Shown here piece after piece: positions 13,876-25,100 of a stretch of 64,000 nt of DNA. The stretch is from Cardinalis cardinalis (Eukaryota > Chordata > Aves > Passeriformes > Cardinalidae), in the NCBI GenBank assembly GCA_014549065.1, contig JACDOX010000115.1, forward strand, positions 496,001-560,000. Reading direction: 5' to 3'. Within the stretch, counting starts at the first letter, position 1; each line of letters begins with the position of its first letter. Below the pieces are notes generated by a model, which did no database searches, had not been told where the DNA came from, and was given only the letters and a program-made list of their open reading frames with translations. The translations under genes and the position numbers were made by a program.

Positions 13876-14040
13876 GTGAGGCTGGCCTGTATAATTGGCC
13901 ATGTTTTACAGCAGGGGAAGCGAATCACCATGAAGGTGAGTGACTTGCCCAAGGTCACAGGAGGAGATCATAACACAGCAGGGATACTGAACCAGGCTCT
14001 TACAGCAAGTACAGCTTGCAGTCAACCCGCCTGCCTCTCT
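13876..14040 (+). mobile_element. ancient MIR/CORE-SINE relic
   Basis: The sequence GTGACTTGCCCAAGGTCACA (13940-13960 region) is the hallmark core of amniote MIR-type SINEs. It is preceded by TTTTACAGCAGGGGAAGC and followed by GGGATACTGAACCAGGC and CTGCCTCTC, in the order expected for a MIR 3' half in plus orientation. Such elements are old in amniotes, so this copy long predates the passerine insertions in the window. Boundaries are approximate. Confidence 0.65.
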
Positions 14041-17000
14041 CCTGCTCTCTTCAGTTGTTGTAGCTGATCAAAGAATGGATGNGGGGAAAAAGTCAGATTT
14101 GGGTCTCTTTTTTTCATCCAAAAGAAAGCCAATTATTTTTCTCAAGGACTCCTTGCATCTGCTTTGACACTCTCTCCCCAAAGGATTTTCTGGATATTTT
14201 TTGCTTGTTTGTTCAGCCATGTTTTCTGTGGTGGGGAAGGGGGGGAAGCTGAGTAGCTCCAGAGCTGTCTGAGACAAGACTGAGTATCTTATTCCCAGGA
14301 GAAAGTAATCTGAGCTGTCCCCAAGCAAGGTGGCAATGACCTTACTCTCTGCATTGGCCGAGCTGGACTGGCCACAGAGTTTCTTTACCATTCCCTGCCT
14401 CATACATTCCCACCTACTTATGGCTGTGGGAGAGAAGGGGATAAAAAAGAAATCTCATAAAAGGCCGCCTATTCTGCATGCTGCTCCCTGTGGTTTGGGG
14501 CAGCCAGAGGTCATACCACACTATCTCTTGTTCATGTCCATGCCTGCATGAATTCATTTCAAAGCACCCCTGCTTTGTAAATATCTAAGGAGTAGTATTC
14601 CTAGCACACAGATATGAAGGTGAGTCAAAGGGAAGCTACTTGAATAAGGACATGGTGTACACCAATACCCCTGACANGAGTATTGATCTCAGTGTAAATA
14701 AAATAGAGGGAGAAGTAGAAAAAGACACATAAAAAAGACACATTAAATTTAAAAGTTATGTGGCCTGTTTAGATCGAAGCAGTACCAGGTCCTGAGCTCT
14801 GTGCCACCTACTATGACCTAATGCTTTTGGAGCTGGCCGGACAAACTGATCAAGCTCTACAAGAATTCAAGAGAGCCTATTTCCTCGCTTTCATAGTNTG
14901 AAGAGTGCCCTGGCAGATCACAGAGCAGGAATATATAGAGGTAGAATCTCTTTCAGGGAGCAAATTTCTTTTGTGAAATTGGTGCTCAATTTAGCTGTCA
15001 GGGCTGAAAGGGAAAAAGATGCAGAAGCAACTCTTCAGTCCACCAGCCACATCCCTTTAAGCTATTCATGCTGTGCCAACCAGTTTTATAAAACCCTGTA
15101 TTTCATCTAAACTCCATTTAAGTCTAAATAATATGAATGTTCTGCTATGATATTTCCCTTCTCACTGCTGATAATTACCAAGTTATTTCTGCCATAAACA
15201 AAGCATGTTCTTCTCTCTGACTTACCATACCTGGTCCCAGAGCAATTTGCTTTTAAAAGTACCAATAAACTGCACTGAAGTCTACAAGGTTGTTTGAATA
15301 TTTGAGTGTTGTTCTGGATCAAGGTGTCAGAGTTTGTAATGAAGTGTTTACAACTTTGCAATTACTTTCATGGTGACCACAACACAACTGCCAAATGTTT
15401 GTATAATTTGTATCCCTAAATAATAGACTACACTAAATGGGGATGGAAAGAAAACCTGTGTAAGGAATAACCATCATTTCCCATTGATGCCAACAGATGA
15501 TCCCTGGATCATCTGTACAGCATGGAGAAGGATTCTCTGCAGTCTCTTGTCAGCTCCCATCAGCAGTTGCAGGGGNGATAGAGAGGACTGGACTGAGATT
15601 TTCACTTCCTGGCTGTTTCTGCTGGCATGTGATGGGAACATCCTTCCTTTGTGCAANTGTCACTGTGTATTGCATCTCTAAAACCAATTCTTAGCTCAGA
15701 TTCTTCCTCCTGGTGCCTGTGTCTTCAGGTCATCTGCACTTAAGAAGAAGCAGAGCATAAGCATCTGAAAAAAAAAGCTGGCCCAGTGTATCATATTTAT
15801 TAATATTTACAGCCATCAGCACAATTNTGCAGACAATCTAATCTCAAGCAGCTTTGAAATTCAGTGCTTTTCAGAGTGGTGTTTCCCATCAGAAACAGAA
15901 GNGTGCACTCTGATTTATAGGAAGGATTTCTGTTCCTCTTGGAAAAAAAAAACCAAACACAACAAAACAACACAAGAGGCTCCCACTTTTCTCAGCACAT
16001 AATTTATATTGCTATTAAATGAAATGCATTACCATATTGTAACATGTAAAGGTCTCTTTTGCAGGATTTCTGAAGCAGCTTCTCATTAATCCACCGTAAT
16101 TCATTTGTCAGATATCTCAAAGCTACTTGATATTGGAGTTACTTTAATGTATGACAGAGTTTTCCTTGGCAGNAGGTTGTAATTTCAACCAGGCTCGTAA
16201 ATGTGAGGTCAGAGGCTTGTTGCTGCAAATCTAGAAGGTTAAAATATGCTGCACATCCTTCTTCCCCATTGCAATAACATCCTGAGTCCTGGATGAGCAA
16301 AAGTAAATACAGGAATTATTCAGGAGGAACAGATTTCATCCTCTTGGAATGGTCACTTAATATTGTGTGTTTTGTGTCTATTGCAGAAGTATTTATATTT
16401 GTCAAGCTGGCATTAAAACCAGCCTTTATGTGATGCAGACGCCTCAAGCTCAGATTTAGTTTCNAGCCCTGACCCGAGCAGGTATCTGTTACGTCTCAGA
16501 GGCTGTGGGTCTCTGTGGATGGAGCTGCTGGAGCCGTGGTGGTACCTGGGGGNGTCGCAGTGTTAACAACAAACATCCTGGCATGGGCAAGCAGGTATCC
16601 CAGCACTAGGAGCAGCCAGGAAACTTACTTCTGAAAGTTGAGCTGAGCAAGGCAAATGGAAAGACTAGCATGTATGAGCAACTGCAGCTTCAGTCAGTGT
16701 TTGACTGCAGCCAGAGTGGTGCAATCCAAAACACCAGAGGTCTTTTTTTAAGTCCCACAGTTATTGTGCTTTGCTGCTGGTGGTAGGAAGTACCAGATTA
16801 TGGCAGCAGCAGCAGTTTCCGGCTCTGGGAATGGAGGGGCCAGCATAAGCAGGAGATATTCAACCAGATAGTGTCCAAGTCCTGTTTTTCACTTCCTTCA
16901 AAGGTGACATGGTGGACTGTTTGATACTTTTTTTATATACACTACTGATGGTAGCACAGGAGCCATGCTCATTGCAGCTTTATTTCCAGGATATGTTGCA

Positions 17001-17148
17001 TAAAGGTTAATGAGGACATGCTTCCAGATAGCACCCAACTTCCTGTAGTCTCCTTCCCTTACAGATTTCTCTTCTTCCATGGGAATGTTATATACTTGTC
17101 TGTTGTTTTATAAGATACTAATTCTTTGCTCAGCCCTGTGCATGTTCT
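14041..17148. other. intron 1 segment, no gene seen
   Basis: Non-coding AT-rich sequence. It contains a perfect 11-base palindrome at 15493-15516 made of CAGATG/CATCTG E-boxes. A block at about 16000-16160 is rich in ATTA cores and may be conserved. No exon signals with coding support were found. Confidence 0.5.
15493..15516. repeat. perfect inverted repeat, 11-base arms, 2-base spacer
   Basis: Arms ACAGATGATCC (15493-15503) and GGATCATCTGT (15506-15516) flank CT. Each arm carries a CAGATG-type E-box, so the site presents two opposed bHLH motifs. It could be chance. Confidence 0.9.
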
Positions 17149-17232
17149 AATCATAGAACGTTTTAGGTCCAAGAGTTAACCCAGCACCATCAAGTCCATC
17201 ACTAAACCGTATCTTTAAGCACCATGTTTCCT
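17149..17232 (-). mobile_element. CR1 LINE 3' fragment
   Basis: AATCATAGAACG at 17149-17160 resembles the end of a CR1 3' terminus. It continues with TTAACCCAGCACCATCAAG and ACTAAACCGTATCTTTAAGC, which follow the avian CR1 3' region in reverse complement with a small internal deletion. The copy is old, short and truncated, and ends near 17232. Confidence 0.65.
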
Positions 17233-17430
17233 CAGGAAGAACAAGGCACACCAGGAAGCCAAAAGTTCAAAAGACTTCAGTGTGTTGGAAGTAGGTGTTT
17301 GTTGTCACATTGTGGATTCATCACGAGGCTGGATGAGCTCACTCTTGCAATTGCTGTTTTACCATCGACTCCAAGCTGCCCAAAACAAAGCAGAGACCAA
17401 GCAGAATTCATCTGCAAACTGGGANAGGAT

Positions 17431-17573
17431 GAATTATCACCGAATATTCTGAGCTGGAAGGGATCCATAAGGATCTTGAAGTCTAGCTCTTAAGTGAATG
17501 GCCCATACANGGATTGAACTCACAACCTTGNCATTATTAACACCATGCTCAAACCAAATAATTGAACCGAGCC
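17431..17573 (-). mobile_element. tRNA-Ile-derived SINE with CR1-type tail (TguSINE1-like)
   Basis: Read on the minus strand from 17573, the sequence follows a tRNA-Ile(AAT) body: TTGGTTTGAGC, ATGGTGTTAATAATG (anticodon-loop region), AAGGTTGTG, B box AGTTCAATCC (17511-17520 on the plus strand) and TGTATGGGCCA. It then runs into a CR1-like 3' tail with CTTATGGATCCCTTCCAGCT and GAATATTC. A tRNA-Ile head fused to a CR1 tail is the structure of the zebra finch SINE TguSINE1, mobilised by CR1. The A box is degenerate and the body carries many substitutions plus 2 Ns, so it is a dead copy. It supports a passerine source. Confidence 0.8.
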
Positions 17574-17815
17574 ATTAGAANTAAGTTGCTAATGCAAGCA
17601 AGATTAACTTGATATGCTGCCTGAAATGAGATGTTAGAGATGATAGGGAGGAGAGAAAACTTTTAATTTAGATGGAAACAGGACTGATTAATTAAGCAGT
17701 AACGAACAGGGAACCTTGCCTTGAATTGATATGAGGCTTGCAGTCCTAATTTAACACAGAATACAGCTTCCAATTTGTTATTAAATTAAAATGGCTTTTA
17801 AAATTGTTTACTTTT
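17574..17815. promoter_or_regulatory. candidate conserved enhancer with homeodomain motifs
   Basis: This stretch contains TTAATTAA at 17688-17695 and further ATTTAGATGG, CTAATTTAAC and TTATTAAATTAAAATGG stretches, and it lacks obvious repeats. It has the look of an intronic conserved non-coding element. This is impression rather than proof, because no alignment was possible. Confidence 0.25.
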
Positions 17816-18911
17816 TTTTCCCTTTTCTGCTTCTGTGTGGCAAAATGATTNTTCTGGCTAGTTAGAGAAACCAATCAGAGCAGCAGAAAGTGTAGGTTGA
17901 AAGAGGAAAGATTGTTCTGTTGTGTAATTAAGAAATATACACTAATATCCATGACATCATGAATAAGCACTTCAAAGTAGTAAGTATGCTCTGTATTGCA
18001 TATTAAATGAAACAATCAGTATGCTAACAAGCTGCTCTGGACATACACTAAAAAAAGACATCACAGTTCAGGAAATGATTGTTTCTTATTTTTTACTCTA
18101 AGGATCTGCTCACCTGAGTGACAAATAGTATTAAGAAATTATGAGGAAGAAGCATTCTTCCTTTTCGTCCTTTCCTCTTTTCTCNGAATTTTCAAAGTAG
18201 TTTTAATTTTGGAGACTTTGTGGTTACTTCACACAAAGGAGCTTTTTCTACCCCAGTCAAATTACATGGTGGAAGTGTGAGAGATTGTATGTGATAGACA
18301 AATCCTATGGAACAAGAGGGAAAACAACCTTNTAGCGACATTGCTTTTTTTAGTCTCAAACAAAATACACTCTTGACAGGAATGATTCCTTGTAATTTAT
18401 TGTAGGATAGCTCAACAGTAGCAATTTGTCATGCGTAGTTATGTAATTTGATGGGTTCATTTCTTAAATGAATTATGGATTATGGATTACCTCTGTATAT
18501 CAACAACAGAGCTGTATCTTCTATGTAAATATTCCCTCAACTTTTTCTTCCTCTTCCAATCCATTTTCCATCATACAGAGATGACTTTTTTCCATCTAAT
18601 CTTTCAAGTAATAAGGTGTTTAATAATTTAGCAACCTAAAAAATGAGCATATTTCAAAGGAGTTAGTATCAATGGTAGTGTAAGAGCCTCAGGCTACAAA
18701 AAAGTGGATGAGGTTACCAAAGTTTTAGAGTCAGGATCCCAACTGTCTTTCTGCTTCAGGCAGCTATTTTATTAAAGTTGGTATTAAACAACACTGCCTA
18801 AGGTCTTATTAACAATTTATGACTTCCTAAGAAGGATTAACAGAAGCCTATCATTTTTATATTTAAATCTTGATTTGCATCTAAGAGAAATCATACCCAG
18901 GTTTATATTTT

Positions 18912-18943
18912 CATTATTTATTATTTTTATTATTATTATTATT
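18912..18943. repeat. short (ATT)n microsatellite
   Basis: Imperfect ATT/TTA units end in five pure repeats before TGCTGCC. Short and low complexity. Confidence 0.8.
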
Positions 18944-19060
18944 GCTGCCTCTGAAATGTTGCTTTTGTGAATATTCCAGATGCCAATTTGTTGTGCTGAT
19001 NTGTTGGTACCTCATCCCCACACGTGTCAGAGGGATAACTTGCTTCTTGCAACCTGTGAT

Positions 19061-19175
19061 GGGCTTGATCCTGCAAAGTGATGGCTTTTGTCTCATGCTG
19101 CGCTCAGTTGCTCTTCACTCTCCCTGAAGTCCATTGGGACAGGGTGATCTGCAGTTGGCAGTCAGGCTGGGATCT
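19061..19175. mobile_element. possible ancient amniote palindromic repeat relic
   Basis: GGGCTTGATCCTGCAAAGTG at the left, CTGAAGTCCATTGGGACAGG in the middle and CAGGCTGGGATC at the right recall a widespread old reptile/bird repeat. In that repeat, GATCCTGCAA...TTGAAGTCAATGG...GGATC halves form a long imperfect palindrome. I cannot name the family with certainty and the similarity is partial. Confidence 0.3.
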
Positions 19176-22100
19176 GAAAGACCAGGAGCTGACTGTTGTC
19201 CAGCTAACATTACTTTGGGGAGTAAAATCCAAATGTACAGGACCAAGGCTCGCCTGACATACCTTCCCAGAGGGGGATTTTCCTGTTTGACATTCACTTT
19301 GTGCAACCAGTAGCAACTCCATCCCAATGTCTCAGTTTTTTATAAGCCTCCCAGTCCTGCTTATGAGGCTGCTTCTGGGCCACCTCTGCTAGGAGAGGGG
19401 CAGAGGGTGATTCTGCTGCTGCGTTCTGCNATGCAACAGAGCAGGAGTTCTGTTGTTGCTCTTTGCTCTTGCGGAGGCAGCCCAGGAAGAAACATGCTAC
19501 CAGGTGGGAAAGGGGTGAGGAGTAGATACCTAAATCTGCTGGCCAAACTTAGCTCACTCTCCTGTACAGGGAATCAGCCAAAGACATGCAGCTTAGTGTG
19601 GAGCAGAGTGGCATTTATCCTACTTCTGGCCAAGATGTTTTTTTATTTTTTTTTTAATGTTCTAATAGAAAGTAATAACAATGGCCTGTTCTGTTACCTC
19701 TTTTCAAACTGTCCTAATTCTCCCATTGACTGTCTTTTCCAAGTTCAGCTGCTTTAGAAAATTGTGTGGCTTTTTTTTTTTCCCCTGTGTATTTCCATTT
19801 CTGATACTCTTCAGTGAATTTAACACTCATTTCACCAAGGGCTGGATGTGGTGGTCACAGCATGTAGAGCTAAGGGAAAAGATTATCAGCTAGGGGCTAT
19901 GAGCTCCACTGGCTCACAGCAAGGGAGACAGTATTTTGGTTTTCCTGAGCTTCTCTAGTCAGTAAAGCACTAAAAGGTTCTGAAGAAATGTTGATATTTA
20001 AGGATATTCATTACTTCATTTGAATTNTCAGCATGTCCATGGTTTTCTTTATAACCAATAGCATGGTTTTTGTCTTGGTCTTAAGGGCTCTTAAGTTTTA
20101 AAATACTAAAATAATCTGAAAACTGCTGGTTCTTCAGAGCAAAAACAAGCCTTACCACATTCAGAGAAAGATTTCTCATTTTCCTGGCTTTTCAGGATGT
20201 GCTAAACTGAATTTAAGTTTTAGGGCTGCATTCACATTTCAATAATCTGCTGTTAGGAAGACTCCAAGAACTGCAGTCAGAATATTTTCTTGTGACACTT
20301 GCCTTCAGCCTGTGCTTGTGGGTCATTATTGATAGAGGGATTTAAACAAATGCTCAAAAGATTGTGCTGAATCAGGGAGCAGTACCTGAGAGGAATAAGC
20401 CCCTTAGATGCTGGATTAACAACACTCAAGGTTTCTAGCTTATTCTTCAGTTCTGACTAAAATTTTATCCAGTCGTATTCTCAGTCAAAAGAGGACAAAC
20501 GAATATTATTCCATTGACTTCCAAGGAGCTGTAATGATAAATATGAGCTGAAAAACCAGACCAGGGAAGCAGTAGAAAATGCATGAATAAATTATCAACA
20601 GTGGACATGCCCAGGAAGTTAGAGCAGTCAGCTCTCCCCACTTTTTCTTCTCTCTCTCCTATTAAAAAATCCTCAGCCATGTATCCAGAGAGCAGGAGCA
20701 ATATCATGGGACTTCTGTGGCCAGAGACACAGAAATCAACAGTGCAAGTGGATAGTTCATATTTAATCTGTGTGGTGAATTAGTTATCAAATATATTCTA
20801 TAGCAACACATNTTTATTTGTATGACATTAATGTCCACGAATCCTAATTGTGGGAAGCAGTGCTCTAACCTAATAGAGTCCCAGCTGGCAAATATGTTCA
20901 GAGAAATCAGTCTTAGCTGCAGGATTATTTGACCAAAATATGGCTAACTTCACAGGAAATCATATTAGAAGAGAGTGGTTAAGTGAGTTCTACCTTATAA
21001 TAGATGTGGAAGTTAAACATGTCAGCTACACTTACTTCCAAATAAAGCATACTTATTAAAAAAGATAGCTAAATACCTGCAGTATTGTGATTCATTCTGT
21101 AGCCACTGAAATGGTTTTAAAGTCTTCTGTGCACAGAATTTGCAGGTGAGGTCTGTGATTTTTCACTCACAAAAATGGCTTCCTGGTTCCCTTAAATGAA
21201 TCAGAAGTAGAAGAAAAAAAACCAACAAAAATAGGTCTGACCATAAGACAGACACAAGAATGTCTTATGTGTAGGAACAGCATGGTATCAGGCATAATGT
21301 CACAGTTCTTTAAAGAAAATAACAGAAGTAAGAAATAAAAAGTGAGGTACAAAATATTTTCTGGGAGTCACAGGAGACCATGCTATGTGACTTCAGTTGT
21401 CTTCAGGATAAATTTTGCCCTGAGAATGACANATCTTTCCCCTGTATTTGTGGGTAGGATTGTTGCCAGGAAAATGACCTCTTCTCTGAGCTTTGATTTT
21501 CATTGCATTCCTATTCTGTGACTACACTCTCAGAACTACATAAGCTGTTCAACCTTGGTCAATAGCTGTTTTGTGGTTATCCCAGGTTATTTTCTGCAGC
21601 AAGGTTAACAGAGTTTGGAGGGAAAGGTTGTCTGTGTCATCAGAGTTTGCAGATACGGATATGGTATATCCATCAAAAGAACTACTAGATGAAAACAGTC
21701 TGTCAGCACCTGCTTTGTAAACATCTCTCNACATCTGCTTTTGGATGCTCCTTGCGAGTTGATTTCCACCACACAACAGTGCTCTAAAATGTTCTCATGC
21801 GGACATCAGCTTGCAGTGGAGTGTCAGCTAACTGGTAATCCAAACATCCAAGTACCTTCCCATTTTGAAAGTTTCGCAAATGCTCTCATCTTGACATGAC
21901 TGAATGAGGAAAATACATAAAGTTGTGATCTCCTAACATCTGCTCCTGCCTTATTTTCTGAATCTCTTCAGAATGAGCAGACACCCAACCCTGCATTCAC
22001 ACTGCTGGCTTTAAATGGGTTGCTGGTATTCTGCACTCTGCTGCTTGAGTCTTTCTGCAGCTTCAGCCCAGCTCTGAAATGTGTCCCTCCAGGTTAGCTT

Positions 22101-25100
22101 GCATAAACATAAAGCCCCAAATTAACATTGCAAGNAACCATTGTCCTCAAAAACCAGTAGTTTTTCTGTGCTCAGTGCATATTTGCCATCTGCTAATGCA
22201 TTTTAAAAAAAGGAAAAAAAATCTCGGCCAAGTCCTTAATTTGGAGTAAATCCATGTCTAACTCTAGTAACTTTAAGGAACTGTCATTGTCTGTACCAGC
22301 TAGAGAACAGGCCTCTGTGACTGCAAAGTAGAGGATGCTTTGGAGCATTTGTGCTATGCATTGTTTCTGCCTGCCTGAAAGGATGCCAAAAAGACAGAAT
22401 ACGTTTCACAGAGGCAGCCTTCTGGTTGTTGTCCACTGTGCAGAATGGGGTGTGTACCTATACAGTGCAAGTCTTCTGTACTGCTTGGCTCTAGGCACAG
22501 CTCACATACCTATGTGATATAAATACTCAGCTTTGCTTTCTCAGCTCTAACCCTTCCCATGCAAAGTCAGAAGTGTGGACACTGTGCCAAAAATAGGATG
22601 CTGAATCCTAGTTCTTTGCAGAAATGATCTCTTTAAAAGCCACAAGCAAAGAGGGAAAATGATCTGCAACCATCTCACACCGTAAAGGATATTTTGGTTT
22701 TTCTTCTATCAGGGGAAAAAGCCACAAATAAAATAAAAGATTGTAATTATAACACCAGTTCTTGTAGACACAGGAATGAACATTTTACCCAGAGTCCTGC
22801 TCAGGACAAGTACTGTGTGACTGTCTGGCTTGTCCTACACCATTACTATTCAGGCTGCTGGCACTGGAAAAAAACACACAATGTCACCACAGGAAATGTA
22901 GAAGGGNAAGAATTTTTAGAGGAAATGATTGTATTTTACATCTAAAATTCTATTTTTTTTTTTTGTCCCACAGTATGGATTGATAAATCATTCCAGGGGC
23001 GTGATATTTTTGGACAGAAAAAATACTCTCCAAAAGTTTTTAAATAATGCTACCTGGACAAGGTAGTTCAGTAAGAGTGTTTTAAAAGGCCTCACAAGAA
23101 ACTCTGCATCTTTATTTCACAGCTCGCCCTCACTTGCCTGTCTCTTTCAATAAAGTGTTACTCTGCCATTGAGNGTACCTGGCTTGCTGGCTGGTGTCAC
23201 ACATCTTTCAGTACGTTGATACCAATGTAGTTGTTATTCCTCAGGGGANTGGCAAGCAAACGGGTGTTTGAAAGCCCTCTACCTTCAAGGCCCCTACTCC
23301 AACCCCATCTAGAGCAGATGCCAGCAGTCAAAAGNGCCAGTAGTACCACCTAATGGCTCTTCACAGGACTGTGTAAGCAAAACAAGTACTTTACTCCCTT
23401 TCATACAGAAAAAAGAGAAATAGTAGTGGATTGTACTAGTAGCATCATCTGTTGAGAACTTCAGTGGTGCTGGCCCATGAACCAGAAGCAGAAGTGGTGT
23501 GGACGATGGCACTGCCAAGTGATCTCTAGGCTCCTTGGTGAGGTGGGCTGAATAAACTCTCATTGCTGCTGTTTATCCATTATCTGTTCTGTGGACAAAT
23601 AAACCTTCAAGCTCTGAAGCTGACAGTGTCTATACTGCAGAAGCATTGCACCAATAAAAAAATTTTAAAGGGAAAAAGAAAAAGCACATTCTGAGGTAGC
23701 TGATTTATCATGGGAAAATGTCCTGTANTTTTGGGCCCCTGAGTTGCTTAAAGAGCCTGCAGCCTGTGTTTTCTCATATCTGCAGAGAACTGCAGGGAAG
23801 TCTCGAATCTCAGGGTGGAATTCACTTGTCTCACATTCTAGTCATACAGTGAAAGACCTGCAGTATATAAGTATGTAACTGATGTAGTTAGGCTACATTT
23901 TTAAATCTGAATGTAGAACTTTGAGTTGTGATATCTCCTCTGATGGAGGAGGAGCAGGAAAGAAGCACAAAAAATACAGTTTTGCAACCACCCATTAGAG
24001 ACCACTTTTTAAAGAAGGAATTGGATAACTTGAGGTTTGAATGTCAGTGCCCTTCCTTTCATGAGTGAGCTCATGCTGAGTTCAATTTTTCTTTTTCCTA
24101 AAGTGCATTTTATCACTGCCTTTTAAGGTCTTTACACACCAGAGCAGATCACTCGCAAGTTTACAATGGAAAATTATTTCATGAAGCTGGTGATGACTCA
24201 CTGGAATAGGTATTTGCAGACCTGGACACTGGGGTTTGAAGATTTTCTGAGTGCACAGGCTTTTTAGATATGCACCCCAACAGAAGCACAGGCATGTAAA
24301 AAAAAAAAAAAGACTATATGGCATGTAAGTAGAACTGATTTTTGCCCTCACACAAATAGATGTATATGCATCAAAAATGNATATATCTGTTCATCCCATA
24401 CAGATGTCTTTTTCTTCCACTTAAATCCAAGTCAGATCTATAACTCGGCCTTAAGTTTCAGTTAANCAGACAAGCACATCAGTATTCTTCCAAGGAAAAA
24501 GAAAAGCCAAACCCAATGAAATTTATAAAAGAACATGATCCTATTTTCTGTCATTTAGATTGTCTGGCCAAATGACAGGATCTACAATCACTCTTAGTTA
24601 AATTGAATTATTGGTCCCCCACTCTCCACCAGGAGATCCTGGTGACATTTTCAGTGGACTTCTATGAGTTTGCAAGGCTGAGATTTTAACTCATAGATTT
24701 AAAGGAAATCGTCAGCTTATGTGACTAGAATTAATGAATATTTAATATTTTAGGGTTTGGGTGGTGTTTGTTTCTTCTGAAAATTTGTTGTATATATCAC
24801 TTCTTGCTACTCTTAGAATTTATTTCCTTAAAGCTCTGACCTGTTAAGGTAAGAATGTTATTAAACATGGATTTTACTAAAAAAGTTAAATCCTTAGCTC
24901 TTGCATGTGAAGAAGGCCTTGAAAACATGAAGTCTACCAAAGGAAAAAAATATAAAAGAACAGTCTCAAGATATTTTTAAGTCAGTTCAGCTTANGATTA
25001 ATTTGGAGACTTGGGGTTCGCAATATAGTAAATTTAATTAAAAACATTTATAATTTCTTGCTAACTAGTTGCTTATTACCAGCAAACTTATCTCATAACT

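Noticed and set aside
17495..17573. tRNA-Ile gene on the minus strand
   Set aside because: The A box is degenerate, stems no longer pair and a CR1 tail is fused at the 3' side, so it is the head of a dead SINE.
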